This document shows positions 13,401-24,822 of a stretch of 64,000 bases of DNA, piece by piece. Every line of letters begins with the position of its first letter. Position 1 is the stretch's first letter. The translations under genes were made by a program, and so were the position numbers. Location: positions 208,475,876-208,539,875 of the forward strand of contig NC_084663.1 of assembly GCF_028389875.1 (NCBI RefSeq), given 5' to 3'. The DNA comes from Rhea pennata (Eukaryota > Chordata > Aves > Rheiformes > Rheidae). A model generated the notes under the pieces. That model was given only the letters and a program-made list of their open reading frames with translations. It searched no databases and had not been told where the DNA came from.

Positions 13401-16400
13401 CGTAGGAGCAAACGGAGAGCTCAGACTTGCAGCAGAACGCCGATTCAAGGTTTCTACTACATCTCCCCTACGTAACTTGGGATATATCACCCAGTTGTTT
13501 GCGACCTTTCTTCCCAATATGTAGAAGTGGTTAACAACACCTTCTCTATACAGAAGAGGTCATGAGGCTTAACTGATGCTTGTAAAGCTCTCTAGGGCCA
13601 GGAATACAACATATAAGACATTTCCCAGTATGAATTAAACTTTTCTGATTTTTATAATTTGACCATCTGATCAATTTTTTCAGTATTTCAAAAATGCAAA
13701 GAAGCAAATACCCAAAATTAAAATATTCCAGCTTCAGAGAGTATTTCTCTGCTTCATCTGTTATTTTTAAAGTGCCCCTCTCTGGAGCAAAGTATATGAA
13801 AGGTTGATTTCCAGACAGAGTTTTTTGTACTTTGGGCAGCAGAAGTTAAAATATTTAGGATTTTTTCCATATGTCGCGCAGCCCATAACAGAGCAAACGT
13901 TATTCTCGCTGAGTTCCAAAGCTGAACCACATCAGTTAATCATCATAAATACGTTATTTTGAATTGAGAGCCCTCAATAAAAAGCTTTCAGACATAGAGT
14001 ATCATTTTGAAAAAGTACATTTTTGCAAAAAAAATAATTTGTGGCTCATTCACGACTCCTAGGCAACTTGCAGTCTATTCCTTTGGCAACCTGCGTTTAG
14101 ATGGCTGACATGGCACCTGCATTTAAGGTATGCAAAGCCATAAGTGAAACTACTTGCATGTAAAATACAGACAGCAACCAAGCCCTCTTTAAAACAGATC
14201 AGCCTTCAAACTCTGACAAATTGGGGGGAAAAAAACACAAATAATTCTGTGTTGTTCATCAGTTTCTCAGAAAAAAAGCTTATTGATTAGTCTACTTGTT
14301 AACGAGTTTATAAATTCTTTGCATTTATTCAGAAGATCTCTGAGACAATAGGGACTTTTTATGTGGCTGTGTTCTGCCACTGCTTTAATACAACAGCTTT
14401 TGAAATCAAAATGGACTGTACTGGGCTGCTTTGGGGGAGAAGGTCCTGACTTTTGCTGTGAATCTACCTGCTAGGCAGGTACAGACATTAGAAGAAAAGC
14501 CCTAGAACTTACAACCACAGATAAAATTGGCTTTGAGACAAAATGAGTGTCTCGCACTTTACCCCACTGAATTTATTTCTGCCAAGTGAAAGACTTGACA
14601 GCAGCCATTTCACTCGTCTCATTTTGTCAGAGCTACCAAAGGCTGGTGGATGACTCAGCCTGCAAAAATCCAAGTTATTTGGATGTTAATTTTGGGAATT
14701 TTGGGAAGCTCATGCTTCCCCATCTCCCAGCACTTGCATACATGTTTAGATTTATGCACATGAACACTTCTGCATGCACAGTACGATCACAGATGCACAC
14801 AGCACAGCGCTGTGTTTGCAGCACTGGAGACGTTCATCTCTGACCCGCATTACAATTGCCATCTACTTGGCTCGAATTTGTGCAGCCTCTTACAAAGTGC
14901 ATATGCTAAGCATATTTTGGGGCCTGTTAGAAAAGCTCACACAGACCAAAAACCCTTCTAAACTGCACAGTGCTGTCTCACACACTTCACGACACTGTAT
15001 GTAAAGAACACGAAGGGAAGCAGGCGCTCTCTTTCGTCTTACAGTTGGTCCGTCATTCAGCATTAGCAGCTCTTCTGACATCCGAAGCGGCTTGCACAGC
15101 CCTCGTGCTAGCAAATCCTTCTCCACCGACTTTAGAATGCAATTCTGAAAGCTAGGAAGTGATCTTCCCAGAAATCTATCTTTTCTTTTTAAAATTTAAA
15201 ACCTTTTCAGTAAATAGTGCTGCGCTCTGATCCTGGATTCTGACAGACGTGCAGGAGACACTGCCCGGAACGGAAGCGGAGTCACAACTCGAGCGCTGTT
15301 AAATGCACTAACGGCCACAAAGCGCTCAGATTGAGGAGTATGTTGGTTTTATTGCTCTGTGCTCTGAGTCATACTGCTTTTCCCACTAGCTCATTCAGCG
15401 TTTATTCCTACCAGCATTGTTTATTCAAGAAGTTTTAGATCACTGCCTGTTTGCACTCATGTGAGAGGTGGAAAGGAACCATTTTGTCTTTCAGACTTTG
15501 GAAAGATTGTTCAAAGGGGTGAATTTATAGTATTTCTTCATACACTGGTGACTTCTGCTTTCTCCACTGATGGAAGAGGGAGTCCTTTAACTTAACAACA
15601 ACTCTTATTTGACTTATCAACTCTTATATGAAGATTCAACAGCTAGCACTTACCAACTGCTCTGTTGATCTGATGGTTACCTGTGTATTTGTTAGATGTT
15701 TTGAAGGCAACAGGGATTTATAATGCAAACAAGTCCACACTCAGCTTGTACAGCCTCCTTGCACAGTCCCTGTCTCTGAGTTACCCACGTTGGCATAACT
15801 ATGTTCACAACCTTCTCTCCATTAAAGAGTTTGCACCCTCAGGCCAAGCAGATTATGTCACAGGTACAAATAAAACACAGACAAGTCCTTGCTGAAGGTA
15901 ACTCCACTTAATTTCAACCGGCTAAGAAACTGGATCTCAAATACAAGCTGAGTTACCGGGGCTCCATCTTTGCTTGTCAAGGTAGTGTTGCTTGCCTGCC
16001 TGCTGCTCTATCCCACTTGCAAAGCAATGGGCAGCACATTAAGTCGGTCCATATCCTTATGTAGATATTGATATCTCCTATCCTTTACTTGGTTAAACTG
16101 TACAGTCTTTTGGTCAAGGACTATCTCTTGCCACAGGCTTCTACAGCTCCTCACGCAGCAGAGTGAGAGCCTGCAGGCATTATCATAGGTTTTCCAATCT
16201 GTCCTGAACTTATGAACACGATACCCATTTTTTTCCTCAAAAACTCTGCACTGAAAAAATGGGTGGAGGATTAAAAAAAAACACCCAGGACTGAAAATCT
16301 GCGCAAGCCCACTGTCTCCATCCCACCACTTGTATGAGCTTAAAAATGGGTCCAGATCTTAAATCTAGTCACTGCCACACTGCTGCAGGTTCTTCTACTT

Positions 16401-19400
16401 GCTCACCATCAGACTCTGTGTAGGTAGCAAAGAGAAAACAGCTGTTACTCACTTCCATATCCTTGCAGTTAATACAGGCACAGTAATTCTCAGAGTAGTT
16501 TAGGGACCCTGGACATCTTCTTGACACCAGAAGCTCATATAATCATATTCTTCTCCCACCTCCTGAACACCACACTAGCTGTGACTAAACCTCTACTAAT
16601 GAATTAAACAGTGCCAGCCAACATCTCTGGGCACTGCCCCCTAATCCTGTATCTCATTAAATTGTTAGATTGGGCTCTGGCATGTTTTGGCCTGGGTCAA
16701 CTAGTTCTCTGCCCAATGATATCCAGCTTCAGTTCAGGAACTAGCACAGGACAAGGACAGTTTCCGGCAGGCAGTTTGGATAGGACTACCCTGTTTTGGA
16801 GGGAAAATGGTTAATAGTGTGGACATAGGTCATTGTTGCCTTTATCCTTAGGCCTGTTGACTTAAGGGCCAGTATTGCAACAGTCTCAACTTCTCCCACA
16901 CTCATAGCTCAGCAGAAGTTGACAATGAGCCTTCGCTTTGCAGAACCCTCCCCCATGCAAGCCCAGAAATCTGCTCTGCCCTCCTCCAGTAATCTCAGGA
17001 GCTCAGCGGGAGGAAACCTTCATCGAGCACATCCCAGGAGGGATGAAACAGATTTCAGCTTACCAGAAATGCAATAAAATGGAGATTGCATTGAAGTGGT
17101 TCTTTGCACTTCCATAACCCCTGCCAGCTAAGATCTCTGTGCCTTATAAACCAGAACAGAGTTTTGCAAAACCTCCCCTTTTTATTTTCTTCCTTGGAAG
17201 AGGTTCACTATTATGATCCTTACAGTAGTTGGGAAGAGGGGCACAGAGATTAAGCGTGATGCTCAGCATCTTCTGAGCCAAGACGCAGAACCTCACACAC
17301 CAGTACCTGTCCATGGGTCTCCTATCAGCAGGATGGCTGCTTTCAAAGAGAGACCTGAACTGCTATCTGACTTTAAGCTGAGAATCATCAGGTTCCTACC
17401 TTTACTTTTTCACCATTGATCTCCACAGTTTTAATCATAAAGTCAACCCCAATCGTGGCTCCTTGACCTGGTGGGAAAAGCCCCTGGAAGAAAAGAAGAG
17501 TTTCATTAAGTTCTATAGCAAGACAAAAATTTCTCTGCATACCAGTTCTTACCCTTTTCCACCCCCAATACTATTCCACCCATGTCTCCTTTCCCGGACA
17601 CTTCTTTCCAATCACATTTAGATAGGAAAACAGCTCTAAATGAACAGCACTAAAAGGTGCAACTGGTTGTTGAGTTGCCCCAGGCAGGAGGAATGGGGTC
17701 TGGCAAAGCTCTGCATGCTGATCTGGCCTCAATTACATTGAAAATCCAGTGCAGGAGAGAGCAAAATCTGCTTCTGCATCTTGTGGGGAATAAAACGAAC
17801 ATTTCACATAGTACAAAGGTTACCATAATCCAACCCCACAATGTTTTCCTTGCTTACAGGTCCCTAATCCTGTAGAAAGCAACTGACTTGAGGTAGGAGA
17901 ATAAACAGGAGAAGAGAAAGAGGACAAAAAGGGAAAAATAGAAGGAAAAGCCCTTTTACTTCTGTATAAGCTGCTGATATTGGCAGCCTCTCTGACCCAT
18001 TTTTGTAACTCCTTTAAAGAGATGGGAACAAAACTGTAAGGAGGCAGGATTAGATGAGATGACTTTGCTCCTGCAACCTCATGCCTCTTCCCCTCCAGTG
18101 TGCCGCAGGAGCGTCAAAACGCTTTTCGGCCAGGTCCTGTGCGACAGGCTCACGAGCCTGCACAGCAGCTCAAGAAAAATGGCGAGAGCTGTTATCAGCA
18201 CTGCAGCAATGCCAAGAGTCTGTAGCTGTCACGTTTCTGGCAGCATTCAATCTCGATGCCATCTGAAAGGAATAACAGCAAACCAAAAAAAAAAAAAAAA
18301 AAAAAAACACCCCAGAAAAGAGCTTTTTGATTTCTGGTGTCCAAGCCTACAAAGTCACGTAGATTTGGGGGCGTATCCATCTCTTACACCAGCAGCAGCA
18401 ATAGTGCTGCCAAAGCACAAGCAGCAGCAGAGCTGGCTACAGATTTCCCAATTAACCCTTCGGGCCCAGTTTTATTGCCATTAGCTATTTACGCTCAATA
18501 GGAGAGCATGTTAAACATTACTACAGTTTTAAAAATGAAACTAACAGTTGGAGGAAGTTGCTGACAACTCCCAGTGAAAACTTAAAAATAAACAAACAAT
18601 CCAACACTGCAACAAAAACAGAACTAACATTATATATTGCATCATGCAAACTTCTCTCAGCTAGGATCACAGAAGTCTGGTCCTTTACTCACCAGCATTT
18701 AAAAAAAAGAAAGGCGAGGGGAAGACAGTTCTTAAATTTTTGCATTTAATTGATTTTCTGCAATTAGGGTGACAGATAAGGTCTGCCAATGCCCAATCTC
18801 AGGCAAGGTTTTCTGGAGCCTATGCATGTAAAGCCACAGAAGCAGGGAGCTCAGGTTTTCCCTAGGCAACACCAGGTCTCATTTTATTGCCGGCAGCCCA
18901 CCACAACAGACTTCAAGTCATGCTCTCAGTAAAACTCTAGAAGTATAAACTCTTTAGAGTCTGATGTTTAACAAAATACACTGGCCTGGCAGCCCTGGAC
19001 CCTGAAATTATCTAATTGTCTAATAATTAAGAAAAAAAGACATCTTTTTGCACAAGCAGACTGACTTACCTCTTCAGCCTTGAAGGGATCAGATAGAAAA
19101 GGCATACTGGAAAGTGCACCAGAAAGTGTTCTGGTCAAAACCAGGAGGAGTTTTTACAGTAGTTTTAGAGAAGACTTTCCATTGTAGGAGGGGGATGTGT
19201 TTTTCTAAGCACCAGGACCCCAATAAGCTTGCCTACGGCATTAGTGAGGTATCGTTTGTGCTGGTGAGGTTGCTATTAGTGACACGTGCCCTCAGAAACG
19301 CAGCCAAGAAAATACCTCACTGCTGCACTGCCAGCAGACACCTTAGCTCGCAGTCACGGGGTCCGAGTTACTTTAGAGCCCATTCCTTGTCCGAACAGGC

Positions 19401-19545
19401 GCAGTAGCATTCCCATCTCCTTGGCACACACGCGATGGACACCCAATCTTACCTGAGTGAAGCGACGGACTAAGCAGGTCTTCCCCACACCAGCGTTGCC
19501 AATTAAAACAATTTTGAAGAGGAAATCATAATCTTCCATACTCAT
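10221..19545 (-). CDS. RAB30: RAB30, small GTPase of the Golgi (four coding exons)
   Basis: Complete coding sequence, joining 19545-19453, 17483-17400, 12911-12728 and 10471-10221 on the minus strand. It encodes 203 residues, the usual RAB30 length. The motifs are those of a working Rab: P-loop GNAGVGKT (residues 16-23), switch I TIGVDF (41-46), WDTAGQE (63-69) with catalytic Gln68, NKID (122-125), and TSAK (151-154). The C-terminus is CCNFN, with two cysteines at 199-200 for geranylgeranylation, so the protein should be membrane-anchored. Family knowledge: RAB30 acts at the Golgi, supporting its structure, and has been linked to autophagy of intracellular bacteria. Compared with the human protein as I recall it, I see only a few substitutions in the last exon (for example ADKRE, QRAAEF, NNVASP). 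No frameshift or premature stop was seen. The gene reads towards lower coordinates from the CpG island at about 52 kb. Confidence 0.97.
10472..12727 (-). other. RAB30: RAB30 intron 4 (2256 bp)
   Basis: Starts with the consensus donor GTAAGT at 12727 and ends with TGCAG at 10472. AT-rich, with no repeat or second gene recognised; phase 1. Confidence 0.93.
12728..12911 (-). CDS. RAB30: RAB30 coding exon (residues 60-121)
   Basis: 184 bases. The acceptor AG is at 12913-12912 and the donor is G|GTAAGTG with GT at 12727-12726. It encodes residues 60-120 plus the first base of codon 121: the WDTAGQERF switch II block, the [10 protein letters not shown] segment, the beta-strand ALILTYDIT, and the helix leading to VITVLVG. 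It has phase 0 at the start and phase 1 at the end, matching its neighbours. This exon supplies Gln68, needed for GTP hydrolysis. Confidence 0.97.
12912..17399 (-). other. RAB30: RAB30 intron 3 (4488 bp)
   Basis: Bounded by donor GTAGGA at 17399 (off consensus at +4) and an acceptor ending AAAAG at 12912. Unique AT-rich sequence; I recognise no mobile element or RNA gene in it. Confidence 0.92.
17400..17483 (-). CDS. RAB30: RAB30 coding exon (residues 32-59)
   Basis: 84 bases, exactly 28 codons, phase 0 on both sides. The acceptor is TTCCAG with AG at 17485-17484, and the donor GTAGGA starts at 17399. It encodes GLFPPGQG, then switch I TIGVDF and the interswitch [13 protein letters not shown]. 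Being a multiple of three, it could be skipped without a frameshift, but skipping would remove the effector loop. Confidence 0.97.
17484..19452 (-). other. RAB30: RAB30 intron 2 (1969 bp)
   Basis: Starts with consensus donor GTAAGA at 19452 and ends with CTTCCAG at 17484. It contains a 23-base poly(A) tract (18285-18307). Nothing else was recognised. Confidence 0.93.
18285..18307. repeat. Poly(A) tract of 23 bases
   Basis: Uninterrupted A run in RAB30 intron 2. Upstream sequence shows no recognisable retrogene, so it is treated as a simple homopolymer. It reads as T in the RAB30 pre-mRNA. Confidence 0.9.
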
Positions 19546-19553
19546 TTACGCAG
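19453..19553 (-). CDS. RAB30: RAB30 first coding exon (5' UTR tail and residues 1-31)
   Basis: The acceptor is CTCTCTTGCAG (AG at 19555-19554). Eight untranslated bases follow, then ATG at 19545-19543 and 31 codons ending in CAG before donor GTAAGA (phase 0). It encodes [11 protein letters not shown] and the P-loop GNAGVGKT. I chose this start because the known family N-terminus is [11 protein letters not shown] and an in-frame TAA lies directly before the ATG. The first ATG has T at -3 and A at +4 (weak). The ATG of Met3 has A at -3 and G at +4 (strong), so some translation may begin at Met3. Confidence 0.96.
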
Positions 19554-22079
19554 CTGCAAGAGAGAGCGCAACACAAGATGAGCCAAAGCGCCAGTTGCTC
19601 CGTGGTCCAACTTGACACCCAACGCTCTTGCCAGGCACTAGCGGAGAGGAGTGTGGCAAGTTCTGGCTCCCTCCCACCTGGAGAAATACCCTTTCATCCC
19701 TGCTGAACTTTATTCCTCCAAATCCTCAGACCAAAGGTCACGCCAGCACTCACACGGCTTCCAAGATAACAGAGAAAGGCTCCTTGCACTCCAACACAGA
19801 GACACTCCTCACGGACCTGCCTCCAAGCAGGCAGAGTCCAGTCCACCTAGTCAAGTCGCAGCTGGTGTGAAACCTTGACCGCGTTGCAGCTCTCATGCCA
19901 TCCTGCTAGCTCCCCACAAACGCCTTACACCGATGGTTCAGCCTTATGGGCATTGCTACATAAGCCTGAGCATGACGTTTCCTAGATTCCTTCTAACGCT
20001 TGTTTCACTGATGATTGCGCCCACTCCAAAGGACAGTCTAGACCATGCCACATTGTCTGAGAAGACCACGGAATTTATTTCTGCTATGGCAATACCCAGA
20101 AACCTGCAGTGAACCTCTCGACAGCACCGGAAAAGGTGACAGTAGGGGTCTCTTGAGGGACCTCCAGCCTGCAGTTAGCAGGACACCAGTTGATGAGATG
20201 GCCAAACAGCAGCACCCACATGTTGGGCCACAGCAGCAGGAGGACAGGAGAGACAGGAAAATTAAAAATAAGATCAGCAGTGTTTGGTATAAGGACAAAA
20301 AAAAAAAAATCGCACACAGAGCCCAATCCAACATCTTGCACCTGAGTGTGCAGTTGGCACCAAAGCGAGAGGAGAGGGTTGTGATGGTCAAGACAATTTG
20401 CAACAGGCAGAAAAGATTAAATCAGAGATGCCAGGCTGAAAATCCACAGACATGGAAGCAGATCGGCAGTGTCCTTGCCTAGCTGTGGCCAGGTACTCGT
20501 GTCAAAGAACCAGGTAGCACTTGAGATCAGACAGCACGAGGGACTTAGTCAAGAGAAAGATTTACAAACCATCACTGGAGATACCGGAGAATAGGCTGAC
20601 GGGGTATTAGTACTTACAGGACAGGCACTGGATGAGGAAGTAGAGCCAAAACCAGGAAGCTTAAGAGATGAGAGGAATAAGAAGAAAAGAAAAAAAAGAA
20701 CAGAGTGAAGAATTTCAGTTCCTCAGTAAAACCCTAGATGGTTTAGATTGCTTCTATGGAGCTGCTGAAGAGGGAGCTACCACCACGTGGCAGCACACCA
20801 GACACTCCCAGCTACAGGTCCAGTCTCACTGCACAGCTGTAATAGGGCTCGTAACCAAACAGTAAGAGCAGTCAAAGAAGTCACAACAAAATGACACTGC
20901 CTGAGTCGGTCTGACGAGGGGCACACCAAAGCATCACCCAAGGGTCCAAGCACCACCAAGTACTTTACACACCAAAAGGCAGAAGAGGTGGAGGACTGAT
21001 TCAGCTGCTTTGCTTGCATGACCCTTGGTCCTTCCAGGAGCCTACAAAAGGGTAACCGCTACCAGTCAGTGACTAATGATCTACATCACATCAGCTGATG
21101 GTGAACAGGGACATAAGTCACTACACCACACAGACACCTCACCTTACCAGGGCCAAACTGCACTGCTAGTGACACAGCTCTGCTCCTAGTTTACTGAGCT
21201 GCAGCTATGGTCCCTGGCAAAATCTCACAAAGCGATGCGTGTCAGAGCAGCACAGATGAGGATTTAACCAGGCCTTGCTCTAGCAGGCAAGAACTAAGCA
21301 GTTCCCCTCTCTCTCAACATGGCGAAAGCAGGACCTTAGAAGTGCAAGTTCTAAAAACTTGTTCTCATTTTTGAGGGTTGTTATTTTGCACAATAATTCT
21401 ATTTTTTATTTCCTGGCACTGGATAATAATCACATTACAAAAATGTCAACATTACTCTTAAAATCAAATTAAGTTTTTATATTAATATACAGTTTCAAGC
21501 TTTCAGACTAGCCAACATGAGAAAAAATGCAATCATCCATCAAAAGTTATTTACAAGCACTGCATAATTGTCTCTGGGATTCTTCAAAGCCTCAAGGGCA
21601 TTGCTCCCTGGAGCAATTTCAGTTATATTATTTATACCCTAAACAAGCCAACATTCAAATTTATCTTCTCAGGAAGCTTAAAAATAAACTTCCGTGGCAG
21701 ATCTTTAAGCTCTACATTCACAAACGTTAAACAGCTCAGACATACCCTAGAGTCATGTCTGATCCCCTTCATTAGGCTCCAAGACTAATCATACATGTTA
21801 CTAACCTAGAACTGGAAGAGGAGCCAAGGCCGTAAAACAAGCAATACAATGAGCTTAAACACCAGAACTAAAGCGATGCAAAGAGGGTGCGGTGGAAGGG
21901 GAGGCAGAGAAGAGGAGAAAGAGAGCAAAGAAGAAAGGGAAAAGCAATTTGGGAAGTGGAGGGGACAGATGGGGCTGAACACCATTGCCCCCACTTGTCC
22001 TTTTCTCTCTCTCATCACTCCCACCCCAGTTATATAGGTGGAAGGGAGAACATTATCCCACTCCTATAGGCACCATCTC

Positions 22080-22345
22080 CAGCAGCATCACTCCCATTCG
22101 CACGGAGCACCTGCAGTCACCTCCTGGCCACAGATGGGCTGTGGAAACCCAGCTCCTGCTGCGTGGGCCGTGGGAACCTGCCTCCCACCGCGGTGCACGT
22201 GGGCCCTTCCCGCCGAGAATGCTCCCACCAACTCTCCAGCCCACAGAGACAGACGCTGACTGCCCTTCAGGGACGGACGGACAGCGAGCTGTCATCTTTG
22301 GCCGCTCACAACATTCCTGCTGGGTTGCGGGGAGAGGTCCATGCA
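22080..22345. other. GC-rich patch inside RAB30 intron 1
   Basis: A short interval clearly richer in G+C and CpG than the surrounding intron. It contains the E-box CACGTG near 22197, CCACCGCGG, and GGACGGACGGACAG. It could be a small regulatory element or an alternative promoter. No exon structure is obvious: overlapping open frames in several phases reflect base composition rather than coding. Confidence 0.35.
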
Positions 22346-24491
22346 GAGCCAGAGCCCTAGTTACAATTTCCTTGCTTTAAATGTGTAAGAAAATTGGTAT
22401 TTCTCCTCTCTTGCATACACACACACACTAACCTATTGCACAGCCAACAATGAACAGGCACAAACATTGCATCAGTTACTGCTATGAAACCCTCTTGCTT
22501 CTGCACTTTGAGCCTTTTGGCCAAGTGACCTTTCCTCCAGGCTCGGTCACAAATCCAAGCAATTCCCTCTCTCAACAGAGAACGCACGTCTCAGCCTCGG
22601 TCCTTGCCCTCTGCAATCAGGGAGTGCAGATCTCGCAGAAATACATCACACTATGTTTTTAACACAATTCAGAGGTCAGGTTTTTCATACCCTTGGGGCC
22701 CAGCTCTGCTCCATTTCACCACAGCCCATCAGTATTTTTCTACAGTTAGTCATTCTAATTTGACCAAAAGACTGGTCAGACTCACCTGCAATTAATATTC
22801 ACCCAAGTAGCAGGTGCATTCACCTTTTCTTCCCCGCTGTGTCTGTGCAAGATGACACAAGCTAGTGTCATCTCCTAAAGAAACATCTACAAAAGGAGGC
22901 ACAAAAGCCATGGGCTGCCTTCTCCCTCGTTGCTAACACAATGGCAGAAACTTGCCAGACCTTCCCACTTCACCCAGCATCTCAATTACTAGAAACTCTC
23001 ATGTGAGCATGGTCAGCAGGACATGGCCTTTTGTTTTAACTGGCCATGGGGTCTTCAGTGCCTATAAATGGGAGAACAGTACAGCTGATGGAAGAACAAG
23101 GTACTCTCTCACCTGCTTCTCCTGTTCACCATGTGCCACAAGGCAAGAAATCGTAATCTGCAATAAATACACACTCCAGGGAATAGAAATTACAAATACG
23201 TTTTAGTTTACTCCCCAATGTGATTTCTTCTCCTTGCATTTGCTCCATTCTTTGCTCTACCAGTTCTCCCAGATCCAACTCAGTTTATTTCCTAGGGTTT
23301 TTCATTGCAGTTTCTGCCATCTGAACTAGTTTAACCTTATTTCTGCAGTGTTTTCTCACCCACGGATTTGGGTGGGTACAGAGGGTTCCTCCTGATCTCT
23401 GATTGCATGACATAAGATGGACTCTGCCCATGCCCTCCTTAGTGTCTTTTGGGTAACAAAGAAGTGGTAGAAATACAGGGCAAAGATTCAAAGGTTATCT
23501 GGGAAACAGTAATCACTTTGGAGTGGTGAAGCTCTCCTTTGCCCTTCTTCAACTTCTATGTCAGCATCACTCTTCGCAGAACCTCAGCTCAAACTGCACA
23601 AAATACACATCACTTATGAGCAAGGTTGATGTCAAGAAATCTCTGGCACTTCTCTCTGGACTCCATTGCTTCAGGAAGACTGTTCCCCTCTAGGCCTGGT
23701 GAGCAGGCTCTGTGATAATGAACTCACTCCAGTCATTTTGGCTTATGAAGCCAAAAGTAAAAGTTGGAGGCTTCAAAGGAGCAGGCTTTCTCAGGTCAAC
23801 CACAAGGTGTGCCAATCTCTGTCTTTTGCTCTCCTCAATGATCACAAAATAACTTGTGTTCAGGAAACAAGATGAACAGAGACCTCAGTCTGAAGTCAAA
23901 AGCTTTTTTGTCTGAGAGAGCACATTTGTTTTAGACTAGCAAAACAGGTGCAATCTGTTACAGCTACACCTCCTTGGTATCTCAGTCCCTCTCTAAATTA
24001 TAGAGGTCTGTGAGTCTATGGAGCAGCAGTTCCTACCTCTGCTGGTCCAGGCGACAGTATAGATGACAGGTAGGGACATAATCTTCTCTCCACATCAGTC
24101 TCACCTAGAGGCTTTCATTTCCTGTAGCTTTGAGAAGTTTCAGAAGATTTCACAGGCATGTCCTGCTTACAACCCATAGTTTGGGGACCGCTGCTGTCAA
24201 ATTTTTGCATTACCAGAACACGTTTAATTTAGACAAGTGATGCAGATCCATGCACAATCTTAGGTGGCTATCCACAGCCTACAGTTCAATCTACATTACA
24301 AAGGCAGTACCACATGAGGTGGTAAGAGGTGAAAATGAGGCACTAAAATATGCCATTTATTTCTTTGGACTACAACATACCACAGACAAAGCCAGGAATA
24401 CAGATAATTTGAATTCCAGTCCAGAGTTCTATCCCAACTCACACCCTTATGGTATTTTGGAGACCTATTGCTTCAATTCAACACAGAAAAA

Positions 24492-24822
24492 GAACCATAG
24501 AATCAGAAAGGTTGGAAGGGACCTCTGGAGATCACCAAGTCCAACCTCCTTGCTCAAGCAGGGTCACCTAGAGCACATTAAACAGGGTTGCATCCAGACA
24601 GGTTTTGAATATCTCCAGAGAAGGAGACTCCACAGCCTCTCTGGGCAACCCGGTCCAGGGCTCCATCACTCTCACAGGGAAGAAATTGCCCCTCACGGTC
24701 AGGCGGAACTGCCTGTGCTTCAATTTCTGCCCACTGCCTCTTGTCCTGTCACACGGGACAACTGAAAAGAGCTCGGCCTCGGCCTCTTGAAACCCTCCCT
24801 TTAGGTACTTATACGCACTGTC
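24492..24822 (-). mobile_element. CR1 LINE fragment, copy 1 (minus strand)
   Basis: Read on the minus strand, this is the 3' end of a CR1 element: remnants of the ORF2 C-terminus (the KLKHRQFRL-type region), then the conserved CR1 3' UTR and a degenerate tail (the plus strand begins ACCATAGAATCAG at about 24494). It is 5' truncated, as most CR1 copies are, and the ORF is broken. It lies in RAB30 intron 1, sense to the gene. It is more diverged than copies 2-4; its 5' part reads GCCTCGGCCTC where the others have a different sequence. Confidence 0.93.

Noticed and set aside
18285-18307. Poly(A) tract as the tail of a processed pseudogene
   Set aside because: No gene-like sequence or target-site duplication was recognised next to it; the same holds for 46362-46383 and 53922-53951.
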